DNA of 64,000 nt from Sceloporus undulatus (GCF_019175285.1 NC_056527.1:104832970-104896969); one strand, 5' to 3'; counted from the first letter of the stretch, positions 1 through 12,639 are shown. Notes: generated by a model not told the origin, from the letters alone. Numbers and translations are program-made.

Positions 1-134
1 TTAGAGCATGAGAAATTTGTGTGTGTTTGTGTGTTTTTATTACTGAAAGTCCCAGTATGTAGACCCTTTCCCCCCTGCCAATGCAGAGTAGATGCAAAAG
101 GTAATTGTTGAGTTCTGAGTACAAATACTACTTT

Positions 135-182
135 GAACCACCCTGATTATCTGATCTAAGGAAGCAGGGTTGGGCCTCATCA
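135..182 (+). repeat. Short 5S-rRNA-like remnant
   Basis: AACCACCCTGATTATCTGAT, then AAGGAAGCAGGGTTGGGCCT, resembles the middle of 5S rRNA with a deletion. It is short, so the call is tentative. Confidence 0.35.
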
Positions 183-242
183 TGGGGCTTTCTAGTGCAT
201 TCGTTTATCATCGTTCTCAATAATCAATATGACAAAACGGAG

Positions 243-475
243 CCCTGGTGGGGCATGGTTAAATGCCTGTACTGCAGCCTTACTCAAGACCACAGGTCAG
301 AGCAGAACGCAAAAGGGCCCAAGCTCGCTCCGGCTTGCATCCTTCCGAGGTCGCTAAAATGAGTACCCAGACTGTTGGGGGGCAAAATTAGCTTACTTGC
401 AATTGCTACTGCTGTTCCCGCGATGATCTTTGGAATAGCGGTATATAAATACAACAAATTATTTATATTATTAAA
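243..475 (+). mobile_element. tRNA-headed SINE with CR1/L2-like tail
   Basis: The head GGCATGGTTAAATGCCTGTA is followed by GCTTGCATCCTTCCGAGGTC and the tail AGCGGTATATAAATACAAC. The same family recurs at 12795-13012 (antisense) and 36845-37040. Confidence 0.7.
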
Positions 476-697
476 GGTCCAAAACACACTGCAGAAATCA
501 TCCTGTGAGATGTTTTAAACTGCCCTGCCTCAGTGCTAGGGAAAACATGGGAAGTGGTTTATATGGCCCAAACCCTCTCAAGAGAAGCTAATGTCTCACA
601 AAACTCGAGGTTCCCGAGAATTGCCAATTCCCTAGCATTGAACCAGGGCAGATAAAGCAATCTCACATTGGATTATTTCTGCAGTGTGTTTTGGACC
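476..697. mobile_element. Palindromic MITE, GCAGAAATAATCC family
   Basis: Ends GGTCCAAAACACACTGCAG and CTGCAGTGTGTTTTGGACC are exact reverse complements. The inside has CTGCCCTGCCTCAGTGCTAG and its reverse. This family is the commonest DNA element in the window. Confidence 0.8.
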
Positions 698-2027
698 AAA
701 ATCTTCCATCCGTTTTTGAAGATTGGGAAGAGTCCAGTTTGGGCATTAACTATGCCATGGGCATCTTCATCACCACTTTAATTGCCATGGGTCCATTTTA
801 TGGAATTTTGGGATTTATAGTTGTAGAACCAGAGATCTCTGACTGAGAAGGCTAAACATATCTCAAAATTACAAATCCAAGGATTCTATAATAGTGAGCC
901 GTGGCAGTTAAACTGGTGTCAAACTGTATTTATTTTGCAGTGCAGATGCAGCTTGAGTTCAAATAGCAGAAGTAGTTTGCAGTCAACTCAACAGATGGAG
1001 AGGACAGGAAAGGTGGAATCTTGCCCTTCCCGATAGATTCAAACAAAAGCAGCCTCTCCTAGCTTGTGTGTTCTTCCAAGTTACTAACTTTTGCCATCTT
1101 GACCACACTCCAAGGTTGCTTGGCCACACATGTCCCAGTTTTAATCTCTGAAATGATGCAGGGCTTGGGGCAGACACACTGTTTACCAGTGAGAAATTGG
1201 CTTCTGTAATTATGGGCAGAAACATGGCATGAAATAGTTCCACTCTACATTGAATTATCTACACTAAGGCGGCCATGGATTTTTAAGGTATTTGAAGAAA
1301 ACCATTTGGGGAATATAATTGAGGGACAGCATAAACATACTTCAGATGGACAGTTTTCCATTCTGTAAAGTTCTGCCCATGTATGGCTAGGATTTGTGAT
1401 GTACCAACAAGAGCTGGAGTAAAGTTAGATCTCTTTTAAGGCTGCTTGTGCACTGCTTCCATATAAGCTTGACAGCACAGACTCCTTTGGAATTCCTATT
1501 AAAATGCTTCCCAGTCTGTCTATCTCATACCTGACCTCACAACAACTCTGTAGGGTAATTTACACTGGGATGGAGACTATTGCTTCTGTGCAGGACTAAA
1601 CAGAACAGTATTGTATGTATCATGACTTCTGATATATTGCGACTGTGTGTAACATCTCATACAAGCTAAATCAAAAAAGAAATAGTGTTCCTGATGCTTT
1701 TCAGATTCACAGGTAGGAAGTTACTTCCAGCCATTCTTTATCACCAGTGACAGCAAAGCTCTAGGCACAGACTGTCCACTTCAGCAATATTTGTTTATTC
1801 GGTAATACATTTCCCGTTACATTTAAAAACCGAAGAGGTCCTTGTTACATTATATAAATTTACATTTTGGGGGAAATATTTTCACAAAATATTACGGATA
1901 GTTAAAAATAATCCTTACCAGACATAGGCCTAACTCCTGACTAATATAGACCCACTAAATCAATGGGATTTACCTATGTATTGACTTGCCATTCAACAGT
2001 TGATTCAATTTGTCTATTCTAGTACAC
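698..2027. other. Gene-free stretch
   Basis: AT-rich intergenic DNA. Apart from the unnamed repeat at 985-1240 I see no exon, RNA gene or repeat I can name. Confidence 0.5.
985..1240 (-). repeat. Unnamed interspersed repeat, copy 1
   Basis: Carries GCCTCTCCTAGCTTGTGTGT, ACTTTTGCCATCTTGACCAC and GGCCACACATGTCCCAGTTT. The same order is seen in six other copies in the window, so this is a real dispersed family. No coding content is seen. Confidence 0.65.
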
Positions 2028-2213
2028 AGCACGGTGCAGTGGTTTGAGTATTGGACTACAACCCTGGAGATCAGGATTTGAATCTCTGCTCAATCATGGA
2101 AACCCAATGGGTTACTTTGTATGAGCCACACACTCTCACCCCCAGAAATCTCCATGATAAATTTGCGTTAGATTTGCAAAGTCAAAAACAATTTGAATGC
2201 ACACAACAACAAT
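2028..2213 (+). mobile_element. Sauria-type SINE
   Basis: The tRNA-like head GGTGCAGTGGTTTGAGTATT is followed by GGATTTGAATCTCTGCTC (box B) and the tail TGAATGCACACAACAACAA. The middle is diverged. Confidence 0.8.
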
Positions 2214-2555
2214 TGTAGTACACAGTACCTAACGGGATACTTGGCACTGTCAAGTGTTCACATACAGGTAAGTTGCCAGACTAAAAACTGGGGGTGACTG
2301 CTGTATCTTTAACAGTTGTGTACAAGTTGTGTAGTTGCTGGTTATCTGCTTGCAGAACAAGCAGCACTTGCTGAAATTCCTTCTTCAACACAACAGTTAA
2401 AGATACAGGAGCCTGCTCCAGTTTTCTGTTTGGCAATTATATGTCATTTGCATGCAAATATATGAGAAACAAGATTCACATAAGATCTCCACTGAACTTT
2501 AACATCTGGAGATGAACACTGAAGAAAGATCAATGTGCAAAGGCATCTTGTAGCA

Positions 2556-2647
2556 CAGTGATTCCCAAAATTTGGTCCTCCTAGTGTTTTTGACTTCAGC
2601 TTCCGGAAGGCCCAGCCAGCTTGGCAAACAAAGTTTGGGCACCACTG
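2556..2647. mobile_element. Short hAT-like MITE (internally deleted)
   Basis: Ends CAGTGATTCCCAAAATTTGG and CAAAGTTTGGGCACCACTG are inverted copies. It lies inside the fold-back repeat at 2540-2860. Confidence 0.55.
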
Positions 2648-2860
2648 TGAAGTAGCACCTTTGAGACTAACCAAAAGAAAGAAGCTGGTCACACGAGATT
2701 TCTTAGATTTGAGCCTACTTCCTCAGATGCAGTTCATGCATCTGAGGAAGTAGGCTCAACTCTATGAAAGCTTGTGTGACCAGCTTCTTTCTTTCAGTTA
2801 GTCTCAAAGGTAGTACAAGATCCCTTTGCATACTGATTTTCTAGACTAATATGGTTATGA
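2648..2860. repeat. Fold-back repeat (CTCAAAGG family)
   Basis: ACCTTTGAGACTAACC with AAGAAAGAAGCTGGTCACAC is mirrored around about 2733 by GTGTGACCAGCTTCTTTCTT with AGTTAGTCTCAAAGGT. The last part (CATACTGATTTTCTAGACTA) is the common family tail. Relatives lie at 27297-27385, 33265-33437, and 34015-34370 (split). I cannot assign the family with certainty. Confidence 0.65.
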
Positions 2861-4094
2861 CTTTTAATTTTACCACCACTGAAGAATGAGGAAATGTGAA
2901 GAAATGCTTTATTTTTAAAAGCCTGTTTGGTTCTGTTTTCTAATATTTATATTCTGTGGGTAGTCTGAACAGTTACTAGGGTCTTAACAGTTTCAACACA
3001 GGGGAAGCCAGTGGGAGACGCCTCTGCCCTCCGCCCATCTGCCTTCATCTGTGTTGCCCAGTAGAGCTGCCAGGCTATTATTTGGTGGTGACAGTACCCT
3101 GGCAGCTCAGCAGGGCAGTGTAGAGGGAGGCATAGTCCGCTACCACTGTAAATGTTGGTCTCTTTGGCAGCGGATGGCAACAGAAACATGGAGAACTTGG
3201 CCTGCCACCCTCTGCAAACAGTTTCATATCATGATTATTATTTGTGTGGTGGGTGTGTTAAGAAGAATGATCCACACTGTCAAATATGCCAGGTACTACA
3301 TCACTGTTGGTAGAAAACCCCAGGTGCTGTCAACCAAACATCCAGCCATGCAAATATTTGCTCCAGCCATGTTGTTCTATTGCAGGCAAGCTGGCCATGA
3401 TTGAAGTCAGGTGGTCATTAATGCAAAATCTGTCCTATGAAGTCAGAGGCACATGTGCTTGGGGCAAATCCCAGGAGTCTGTGTTGGAAAAACTTGGATT
3501 CTTCTCTACTGGGTTGGGCAATTCCTAGGCAGGGCCAATGACGGGTTCCTCTCTTACCTGGTTATTCTGCCCTGGACTGTTATCTTTGATCTTACCCACT
3601 GCTAGACTGGTCCAAGCTGGAAAGGTCCCTTTGTTGCTTGAGGTTTCACAGGGACTTTGCCCACTTGACAGGGCATGTTGCCAATGTAAACATTATGGGG
3701 GCTGGGGGTTCTTGTTACTATTTATTTAATGTGGCTCCTTCCCTAAGGTTGATGCAATTGCCCTTCAGTTTACCGTGCACCTTGTTGACATTTCCTGGAC
3801 TCTTAATTCCATGCCTCTGGGAAATGTGACTTGCATTTCTCCCTTCTAAAGATATCATCTCTCAAAAATGTTGCTGTGTCATATCAAGATGTGTGTGTTG
3901 AAAACTTGAGAGTGAAGATTTGGAGCCAAAACTAAAAAATAAAATATGCATTTAATAATTTAGACCAGAATAGGCAACTGTATCAAATCTGAGGCCCAAT
4001 TTTAGCCTTCTCTTCCAAGACTTCTTGGTGATACAACAGTGAGTAGAAATGTGTGTGTGTCTTGCCCAGAATTTGGTTTCTCAAATTCTCAGGT
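2861..4094. other. Gene-free stretch
   Basis: Short open frames of 60-117 codons occur on both strands (3051-3404 is the longest), but none has a recognisable domain, splice context or homology I know. I see no named repeat. Confidence 0.45.
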
Positions 4095-4178
4095 TTGCCT
4101 TTGCCTTCCTCTGAGGCTGAGAGAATGTGACTTCACCAAGGTCAGTGGGTTTCCATGCCTCAGTGGGTATTTGAGCTG
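4095..4178 (-). mobile_element. Sauria-type SINE fragment, antisense
   Basis: Minus-strand copy of the middle part (GAGAATGTGACTTCACCAAG on plus). It abuts a plus-strand copy at 4179, giving a tail-to-head inverted pair. Confidence 0.6.
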
Positions 4179-4415
4179 GTCAGAGCCTGGTGGTGTAGTG
4201 GATTGAGTTTTGAACTACAACTTTGGAGACCAGAGTTCGATTCATTGCTCAGCCATGAATCCCACTAGGTGACCCTGGGCAAGTCACACACTCTCAGCCT
4301 CAGGGGAAGGCTCTGGACAAACATCCTCTGGACAAATCTTGCAAAGAAAATCCTGTAAAGTTTCTTCTTAGGGTCACTATAAGTCAGAAATGACGTGAAG
4401 GCACACAATACACAC
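4179..4415 (+). mobile_element. Sauria-type SINE
   Basis: Near full length: GGTGGTGTAGTGGATTGAG, GAGTTCGATTCATTGCTC, GGCAAGTCACACACTCTCAG and the tail AAATGACGTGAAGGCACAC. Confidence 0.85.
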
Positions 4416-4474
4416 AAATCCAGTTGTGTGTAGTCAAGCCACGTTGGCTCTCTAAGCATATATACTGCTACTGT

Positions 4475-4720
4475 ATAGCAGTTTGATACCATTATTGTAA
4501 TATTTAACTTTCATGGCTCCATCTTATGGAATCCTGGAATTTTTGGTTTGGTGATGTACTTAAAATTATCTGTTAGGGAGCTCTAGCAATATTTTGTAAG
4601 ACACTTCTGAGTCTTGGTATTGGGGGGAAAGATAAATGAAATAACAACAACAATATCCCTGTAGTCTGGGGAGGATACTAGAGTTCTTTAGCTGAGAATG
4701 CTAAAGACCCTAGAAACAAC
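4475..4720. mobile_element. Diverged palindromic MITE remnant
   Basis: GCAGTTTGATACCATTATTG, then GGAATCCTGGAATTTTTGG, followed by a broken right half with CTGAGAATGCTAAAGACC. Confidence 0.45.
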
Positions 4721-6959
4721 AAATCGTAGAATTAGGAAGTCGCCATGGTTTGCTGTTATGGCATGATCTTATCTAATCTGGTCCTATGGATTGGGCAAAA
4801 GGGAAGTATTGGATGGCATCTCAGTTTAGGATGGGTGAGGGAAGGGGAAGAAGGCCTGCCCACCTTGTGGTACATTCTTAATCCTTCATACCATGATTTG
4901 GAAAGTTAGGCTGGTTGCATGTAAAATAATCCATGATGCGTGGAAAGTTTAGTACTGTTAAATACCCACTGCACTGCATTGCATAATCAGGAATGCTGGA
5001 AAAAGAATTAAGTTAGAAATTTATTGTTCCTGTTGTTACATATACAAACCAGAAAGCAAATCTGCTTTATATGTTTCCGCCCCCCACCCCCAGGTTGTAC
5101 TCTTATTTCCAGTAAAAATCCATCTAGCTCCACAGCTTCCAGCTGGCTTTTTTGTGTCTCCAGATCATGTTAATATCCTCACAACCACGTCACATTCTCA
5201 CCTGATTGTGAGACTCTTCCTCTGTCCAGACATCTGTGCGTCAGGCGGGTCTTGTGATGATTTCTGTATTTATTTCCCCACAAGCTTTGGGATGGACACG
5301 TGAGAGAGAGTGTGTGTATCTCCATCACTAATCACCTCCCCTCTTCTTCAGCTTCTGGGTGATGCTGTGGACGGAAAGGATGGAGCATCCTCCACCATCC
5401 AAACATTGATGCAACACTTACCTTGTTTAGAGAAGGGAGGAAGGAACAAATATGGAGACAGAGACTGAGCAGGAAAGCAAGATGGTTTGGAGATGGAGGA
5501 GTGAAAAAAATGGGGTGAAAAATTATTTTCTTCTCCCCTTCCCAAATCAAACGGTTCCACCATTTTGCTGCCATGCCTACTTGTTAGGGAAAATTAGATG
5601 GACCACTGGTAAAGCCATTGACACAATGCAATTATAACACTATGATGACACTTTAAATGTCATGGCTGCACCCTTGGGAATCCTGGAATTTGTAGTATGA
5701 TGAGGTAGCAAAGTTCAGTGGTTGGCATTATTCTAAACACTCCTCTGACTCCAAACTGCAGATCTCAAGTTTCCATAGGATATCATGTGTAACAAGGACA
5801 CATAGTCTAATGTACTAATGTTGCAATCGAGTTACAGTATGTTTAAAAATACCATTCAAATGGGACTGCTTTGTTTACTATCACACCTTTGTAACTATTG
5901 TGAGATTGTTATGGCCGACAGTACAAAAGCCATATCACACCTTTACATTGAATTAACTTCTTTTCTGTGTGTGCACCCTGTGTAATGAGGAGATTTTGGA
6001 GTCGCCAATGGGGTCATGCTTTTTGGCCAACCAGTTTCTGACAGTGCTGCAGTCTCCTCGAATAAACAGGGGCTTTCTGTAAAAAATGCATTGAAGCTTC
6101 ACACAAATTGAAAAATTATGACATCTGGGTTAGACATGATAAAATCTTTTAGTTTTTTGTAGCTCCAGAGCTTTGTAATTTTTTTTTAAAAAATTTTCAA
6201 TTACTTTAGTTGCTTAAACTCCCATAGAATTGATAAAAGAATGACATAAAACTTGAACAAGTCCTGTTGTAGAATCCCTAAAATGCCCCTTAACCTTAAA
6301 AATTAAGTAGCAAACATTACTTGCTGCACAAATAACATAATTTCATTCACATCATATTAAATTTGAAATTAAATTATAAAAAATAATATTGCATTAGTTA
6401 TTTTACTTGTAACTCATTACTTTCAGTATGCCTAAATCCAAATAACCACTAGACACAAACATAATGCATCTCTTTTTCTCACTCCTTCTCTCTATTTCTC
6501 CATATCCTTGGCCTCCAATCCAGCTAGTTCTCCTAAATTGGAGACCTGTTTGCTAACAATGAAAAAACTCCTACATACCATCTTGTGATGTTGTCTGAAG
6601 CCATATACTTTCTAGATGAGACCAGAGATGTTTTTTTTAAGGTGACTAGTTCCACATAGCTTACATTTAATTACCATCACAGACTGTCTTGCAGAAATAG
6701 AATTCTTTGCGATCTTCCTAGAAATGTAACTGCTGAGATAGACCATTAATTTCCAATGCAGTGTTTGGATACTCTTCTGGGTAAAAATGCAACACAGTTC
6801 TTGATGTGACGGGACTGGCTCCCATGGTTTTTGAGGTCATCAAAATGCCACGAAGGCGATATCAGCTTGTTCCTTAACAGCCACATTCATTCAAAATTTC
6901 CAAATAAAACCAGCCTTCTAGGCCAGATCTAGGCCAGTTATAGAGAGCGTAAAGAGGTG
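4721..6959. other. Gene-free stretch
   Basis: Apart from a MITE remnant (5618-5795) I see nothing I can name. 6100-6450 is strongly AT-rich. Confidence 0.5.
5618..5795. mobile_element. Diverged palindromic MITE remnant
   Basis: GACACTTTAAATGTCATGGC and GGGAATCCTGGAATTTGTAG match the family's left half. The right half is poorly kept. Confidence 0.45.
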
Positions 6960-7170
6960 GGAATTGATGGCCAGTTTCTCCATGTAAGACAGGAGATACT
7001 GCAGCAGTTTGCTTTTGTCTGAGCCTACTGGGAAGAGCAAGTTTCTAACCCTTCCTCACTGAGTTAATGGAGTTCAAACTACTTTTGCACTTTGAACTGG
7101 GCTTGCTGCAACTGAAGTAAGCTGAGAACAATGGGAGGAGGAGAGGACAATTGAGACATTTTAAAGTGTA
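6960..7170 (+). repeat. Unnamed interspersed repeat, copy 2
   Basis: Opposite orientation: GCAGCAGTTTGCTTTTGTCT, GAGCCTACTGGGAAGAGCAA, then GCACTTTGAACTGGGCTTGC and a GAGGAGAGG stretch. Confidence 0.65.
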
Positions 7171-7603
7171 CGTTGAATCCTGAAATCACATCAATAATTC
7201 AATTATTTATCTAAAAGTTTGAACCAAGATCCCTAAATTCCTTTTTAGTTATGGTGAGACTAGATGCTCTCAAGGAGTGATTTTCTGTAGATGAGGAAAT
7301 CTTCACATTTAAAGGCCAGAGTCAATAATCATTAGCAAATTTGATGTCATCCTTATTGACCGTGGGGGTGAGGAGAGGAAGACTGGGAATTGATCTTGCA
7401 GTTGCTTGGAAGCTGATCGGAACTATGACTTTCATTGCTCATTTATCAATTGGTGTTTTATTTGGGCAACATGGACTAACCAGTGCTGATGAAATGAATA
7501 TAATATTGTTGATTATGAAAACTAAGTATGAAATGATACTTTTCACCTGATGAAGTCCTGAGAATCTCTCTACTGTACATGTGGCTTTCTGTATTGTCAC
7601 AAT

Positions 7604-7838
7604 GGCCTGATACAGACAGGCCAAAATAAAGTTGCTTCGAGTCACTTTGGAGGTATGGTGTTTCAATGATGCATGCGTCCTAAGAGTCCAGAAGCCGCAC
7701 CAAAGCCATGCTCCAGTCCTAAGGATTGGAGTGCAGCTTTGGTGCCATTTCCAGACTCTTAGGACACATGCATCATTGAAACACCATACCTCCAAAGTGA
7801 CCTGAAGCAGCTTTATTTTGGCCTGTCTGTATAGGGCC
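7604..7838. mobile_element. Near-perfect hairpin MITE
   Basis: The two halves are almost exact reverse complements over about 110 bp each. The left begins GGCCTGATACAGACAGGCCA and the right ends GGCCTGTCTGTATAGGGCC. The arms meet near 7720 (TCCTAAGGATTGGA). Few mismatches suggest recent insertion. Confidence 0.8.
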
Positions 7839-9261
7839 AATGTGAGCTTCTACATTTCTGGTTTGTGCTAATAATCTTGTTCTTTCTTTGCTCCTGGTAC
7901 AGACTGCCAGGCTGTTTGGTCCAGGAGGGATGGGGAATTTCCTTGATCAAAGATAACAATCTTTCCACACAGATTCAGGGTCTGCATGGCAGTCCACATA
8001 AACTTGCAGTGGTCACTCAGTGCGATCTGCACCCCCGAGTGATGCCATTGAGGTGGAATGTTCCCAAACTGGTATGATAATAGTGATCATGGTGAGAACA
8101 GGCCTTGTGTGATACTGTGGTCTTGTGTAGGAGGGATGGAGTAGCCTGCTTCCCTTCCAGCGCTGTGCTCCAGATGTGCACGGAACTGTATGTGTAGGTG
8201 TGCATGGGATTTGCGATCACCTCTGGCTACTGGGTGAGTTGTTAAATACAAGGCTGCTTTAAGTTACCTTTTGGTAACTTTAATGATCTTATCATACACA
8301 GTTTGTTTCCACGCTTGATTATTGAAATAGTCATCCAGCATTCACTCACTCAGTGCTTGAGTAGAATCTGTGCAATGTCATTGCTGGTGGGTAGCTCTCC
8401 AGTATTTTCTCATTTGCCATCCCAGCTACAATATCCTTTCATTATCTTCCCCCACTTCAGCATTTGGAAATAGCATAATGGAAAAAGGAATGGGAAAGAA
8501 ATAATAATTAACACCAATGAACAACAGACAGCTAATGGGAACAGACTACTTTATGGAGTAAGTATAAGTAATTCCCCAGCTATGTTGAACAGGAAGCGGT
8601 TAGAGGCTGAAAGTGAAGAAAAGAATTTATGATTAACTTTCTAACAGCACAAGCCTAGGCATGTTTCTACTCAAAAAGTCCTATTGTGGTGTGAATATAA
8701 GAGACCAAAGACTATCCAAAAGACATCCTTAACTTTCATCACATGAAAGGAAGCTGCTAATTATGTTTTATAAGCCACATAAAAAGTTTATAATTAACTT
8801 TTTAACGGCACAGTCTTATGCAAATCTACATCCCATTTCAAGCTAAATATGGCATAAATGAAAGACTAATAAAAAAGGCATCCTCAATCTATCTAACATT
8901 CAAGGAAGTGCATAATTATATCCTGCAAGGCATATTTTAGAAAGCTTATAATTAAATTTCCAGATATGGTGTAGACTAAAGGCATCCCCCATTTGCTTGT
9001 CAAAAGCAATACAGGTTTCTTACAGTGTTAAGGAAGAAGACAATGGATGCAAACTGCATGGTGGGTACAACCATGCCAATGGAAGAAGTGGCAGTGGCGG
9101 AGGAGGCACCATTTGTACCAACATGGCAACAGCGATAACATGTTTGTAGGTACTCCCATTACAGAGTTGATGGCCACAAAACTCATCCTCATCAGGGAAA
9201 AAAGCTACCTTCTCCAGGCTGCTAAAGGGAGTGCTTACACCAGTGTAATGGTCACTTTCAT
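7839..9261. other. Gene-free stretch
   Basis: No feature recognised. 8600-8960 contains weak internal repetition: TATAATTAACTTTTTAACGG-type words recur two or three times with GCATCCTCAATC and GACATCCTTAAC, which suggests an old local duplication of about 110-180 bp. Confidence 0.4.
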
Positions 9262-9490
9262 GATGTAAATGCATATTCACTATGTAGAAATAATGCAGTT
9301 TGAGACCACTTTAAATGCCTTGTCTCCAGCCTACAGAATCCTGGGATATGTATTTTTGTAAGGCCCCAGCACTCTTGGGCAAAGAAGACTTTAACCTTGT
9401 AAAACTACAAATCCTATGATTCCATAGGGTGCAGCTACACCACTTAAAGTGGTGTTAAACTGCATTATTTCTACAGTGTAGCTGCATCCT
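9262..9490. mobile_element. Palindromic MITE, GCAGAAATAATCC family
   Basis: TAGAAATAATGCAGTTTGAG is mirrored by CTGCATTATTTCTACAGTG, with ATCCTGGGATATG-type and CAAATCCTATGATTCC-type inner arms. Confidence 0.75.
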
Positions 9491-10529
9491 TACTCACCAA
9501 CAGCCTCTTGCCCATAGTTCCATAGGTAAATATTGACCCTACTGTTAGGGAGAGTAAGGCAGCAGGTTTTTAGATGTCGTGAAAGTGATAGTCATTTAAT
9601 ATTTGTATTTTAACTGCTAGGGATGGGGAGATGAAAATTGCCGGGTTTTCAGTTATATTAAAGCCCCAGATTATAAAGCATGTTTATACAATTGTGGGAG
9701 TGGGACAGAATATGATAGGTTTGAGAAAGAGGCAAATGATGTCTCTCACTCTAAATTTTCAAGGGGCTGAGTTAGAAGAGACAGGTCTTTCAGATCTTTA
9801 CGGTGGTCCGTTAGTGTTGATGTGTGAAAGCAATAAATCTGCTTTCCAAAATGCAGTTTCTTTGGGTTCAAAACTCTGAGAAGATTCCTTTTCTTGTATG
9901 TGCAGTAATGAGGACTTTTCTATTAATATATATAATGTGATACGAAGCCATTCTCTTTGTTCATACCCCTGCTAATGGATTAGAATTTATGAATATACAG
10001 TCATCCCTACATTTACATAGTTTCATGGGATTAACGTGCAAAGTTGGCAAGATGTGTTTTTGTAAAGAAAAATTTAAGAGTAAAATTAAAAACAACAACT
10101 GAGGCCTCTCCTTTCTTCACCCACTGAGCCTCATCCTGCTCACACTTTCTCTTCTGCTGAGCAAGAGGGCAGTGATGGTGAATCTTTTAGAGACTGCCTG
10201 CCCAAACTCAAAGGCATCCCCATACCAGGTGTTACCTGGTGCTGGGGGGTGGGACTTCTGTCTTCCAGGGGATGGGACTTCTGGGGGTGGGATTTCCCCA
10301 GAGATAGCTGAAGGTGTGTGCCTGTTCCTACTCTTTCTCCACCCTCCTGTCTCTCCGTGTGCCCTCAGAAATGGTTTTATGTGTCAAAGAGGGCACGCGT
10401 GCCATAGGTTCACCACCATGGCTCTAGTGTTTTAAAGAACACAGATAGATGTCACAGTCAGTTTCTGCCGAAAGGAAGACATTTGGGGAGCAGTGGTGTC
10501 ACACCCTCCCCAGGTGTCACCATTAGCTC
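9491..10529. other. Gene-free stretch
   Basis: No exon or named repeat recognised. 10170-10430 has a GC-richer stretch ending CACCACCATGGCTCTAGTG that looks like an eroded repeat. Confidence 0.4.
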
Positions 10530-10725
10530 AGAGGGAAGAGAGGATTGGAGAGGAGGGGGGTGAAATCTTGCCTTTACCAGCAGGATCCGGTAAAAGCAAA
10601 CTACTGCATCCTCTCCTAGCTTGTCTGCTCTTCCTCATCTGTAACATTTGCCATCTTGACAGTTGTTGCTTGTCCATGTGTGTTTTGGGTTTTCATCTGT
10701 GAAATGTTGGAGGGTATGCCAGAAG
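10530..10725 (-). repeat. Unnamed interspersed repeat, copy 3
   Basis: CATCCTCTCCTAGCTTGTCT, CATTTGCCATCTTGACAG, and GTGAAATGTTGGAGGGTATG. Confidence 0.65.
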
Positions 10726-10729
10726 GGAA

Positions 10730-10957
10730 GAGAGCCGGCATGGCATAGTGGTTTGAGTGTTGGACTAGGACTCTGGAGAACAGGGCTCAAATCCCTGCTC
10801 AGACATGGACCTTGGGGATGTCACATGCTCTCAATCTCAGGGGAAGGCAATGGCAAATCTCCTCTGAATGAATCTTGCCAAGAAAATCCCATGATAGCTT
10901 GTCCCTGGGGTCATGATAAATCAGAAATGACTTGAAGGCACAAAACAAGAACAACAA
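10730..10957 (+). mobile_element. Sauria-type SINE
   Basis: Near full length: GGCATAGTGGTTTGAGTGTT, CTCAAATCCCTGCTCAG and the tail AAATGACTTGAAGGCACAAA. Confidence 0.88.
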
Positions 10958-12177
10958 TCCCAGGATGGGCTAGTAATGCTGATTCCTGGTAGAGAAGGGA
11001 GGAAGTGGGGGCAGCTGCTGGAGTGAGATTTTGGATGGAGCACATAGCCCTGTCCAAGAAGAGATACACACATGCATAAGCCACACTCGCATACCTTTAT
11101 GTCACTGACAGGATGTTGCTCCACATATATATATTAATTGGCTTGTGTTTATCCATGGAGTTGGGGGGAGATTTCAAAATGCAACAGAACACTCTGCCTT
11201 CTCACTGTGCTAAGTTTAAAGTAACTGCTTAGCAAACGTAATGCTCTTTCTCATGAGGTAAGTGCCCTGTTTATTTCCAGGATGTTTATATGAACTAGCC
11301 CTTTGAGACCTTTATGACCTTTATGTTAATAACACAATTGTCAGTTGTGGTTATCTGTACGTCCCATTTCACTCCTGCCCCACACCACTATTGCTGTAGT
11401 ATGTGCAAATGCGGAAGTGGATTACGATTCACAAAACCTAATGCGAAACTAAAGAAGCTAATCTTAGAGACGTTGCAAAATTCTTTTTTTTTTTTGTTTT
11501 GTTACTCCAGAGTGTGCACATACTAGCCATATGTTATTACTCAATTTTTGACCTTTTTCTTTATGTACTGGTGACAGTTTGAGAGAATATGCTCCTTCTC
11601 CCCATTCCTACTTTCAACATAAATAATTTTATTTTATTTATAGCTTTTGATAACCTTTTTCTCTTGTATGCTGTTAAATATTGTTCATTCCGAGAAAACA
11701 CAAATGCCAATAAATTAGTCCCGAGTGTTTATAATTTCATTTCCGGTTATGCTTGGCTTTTGCGTAGACTGCAGAGAGTCAGTGGAAAATTATTCTTCTG
11801 TGGGTTTTTTTTTTTGAACATGACATTTATTTAAGACTGTCCACCAACAAAAATCACACTACACCCAAATACAGGTGCCTATTTTTAGTACAGTACCTCT
11901 GAAGTCTTAGTAATGGAAACTGACAGCAAATGAAGAAGGTTTATTTGAGAAAAGTATTCAATATAACACCAACTTAGAAATAATCCTATCACATTTGCAA
12001 CAATGAAGGAAATAAACAGTTAATGTTCCATTAATGGTTTTGAGGCCCAACCAGGAAACATGGGTACCCATGTATGTCAGGAACAGGACATCTGAAAGTG
12101 GCCCACATTTCCAACTTCTTTTCCTTTATTTTGCTGAGTTAAACACGGAGAATTATTTTCTAGCTTGAGGAGCAACT
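10958..12177. other. Gene-free stretch
   Basis: AT-rich intergenic DNA with no feature recognised. Confidence 0.5.
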
Positions 12178-12275
12178 TCAAATTCAGACCAGTTTTCAGG
12201 GGTTCAAATCCCCACTTGGCCATGCAAACTCTTAGCTTCAGAAGAAGACAATGACAAACCTCCTTGGATCAAAGC
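12178..12275 (+). mobile_element. Sauria-type SINE fragment
   Basis: The box B-like GGGGTTCAAATCCCCACTTG and the following segment are present, but head and tail are missing or too diverged. Confidence 0.45.
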
Positions 12276-12467
12276 TTGACCCCTCCAAAGGGGGAAAAAT
12301 CCCTCTGCCATTTCTACTTCCTATGGAATCTTGGGATATTCATTTTAGGAAAGGAGTGTTTAGAATTATCAGCCAGGTAACCAGAGTGCTTGCTGTCTGG
12401 GTATTATTTAGCAGTTGTTAACTTCCAGCCCACTATTCCACTGGTATCAGTTCAACTGAGAGAGTAC

Positions 12468-12610
12468 ACTTGTACCATAGCACCTTGAACACACCCAATT
12501 TTGTCTGATTTCAGAAGCTAAATAGGATCAGACTTGGTTAGTGCTTGAATGGGAGACCACCAGAATATATTAGCGACCTCCAGCTAGTACTAGGAAAGAA
12601 TTGCTCTTAG
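12468..12610 (+). mobile_element. 5S-rRNA-derived SINE or pseudogene
   Basis: It follows 5S rRNA nearly end to end: ACCATAGCACCTTGAACACA, AAGCTAAATAGGATCAGA, then TTGGTTAGTGCTTGAATGGG and GAGACCACC. Many C-to-T type changes show it is an old copy and not a working 5S gene. Confidence 0.75.
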
Positions 12611-12639
12611 TGGAGTTGACAATTATGTGCTAAATCAAG

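Noticed and set aside
3051-3404. A 117-codon open frame in the left flank
   Set aside because: Composition and lack of any domain or splice signal suggest chance.
12468-12580. Functional 5S rRNA gene
   Set aside because: Too many changes across the internal control region and surrounding retroposon-like sequence; it is a derived copy.
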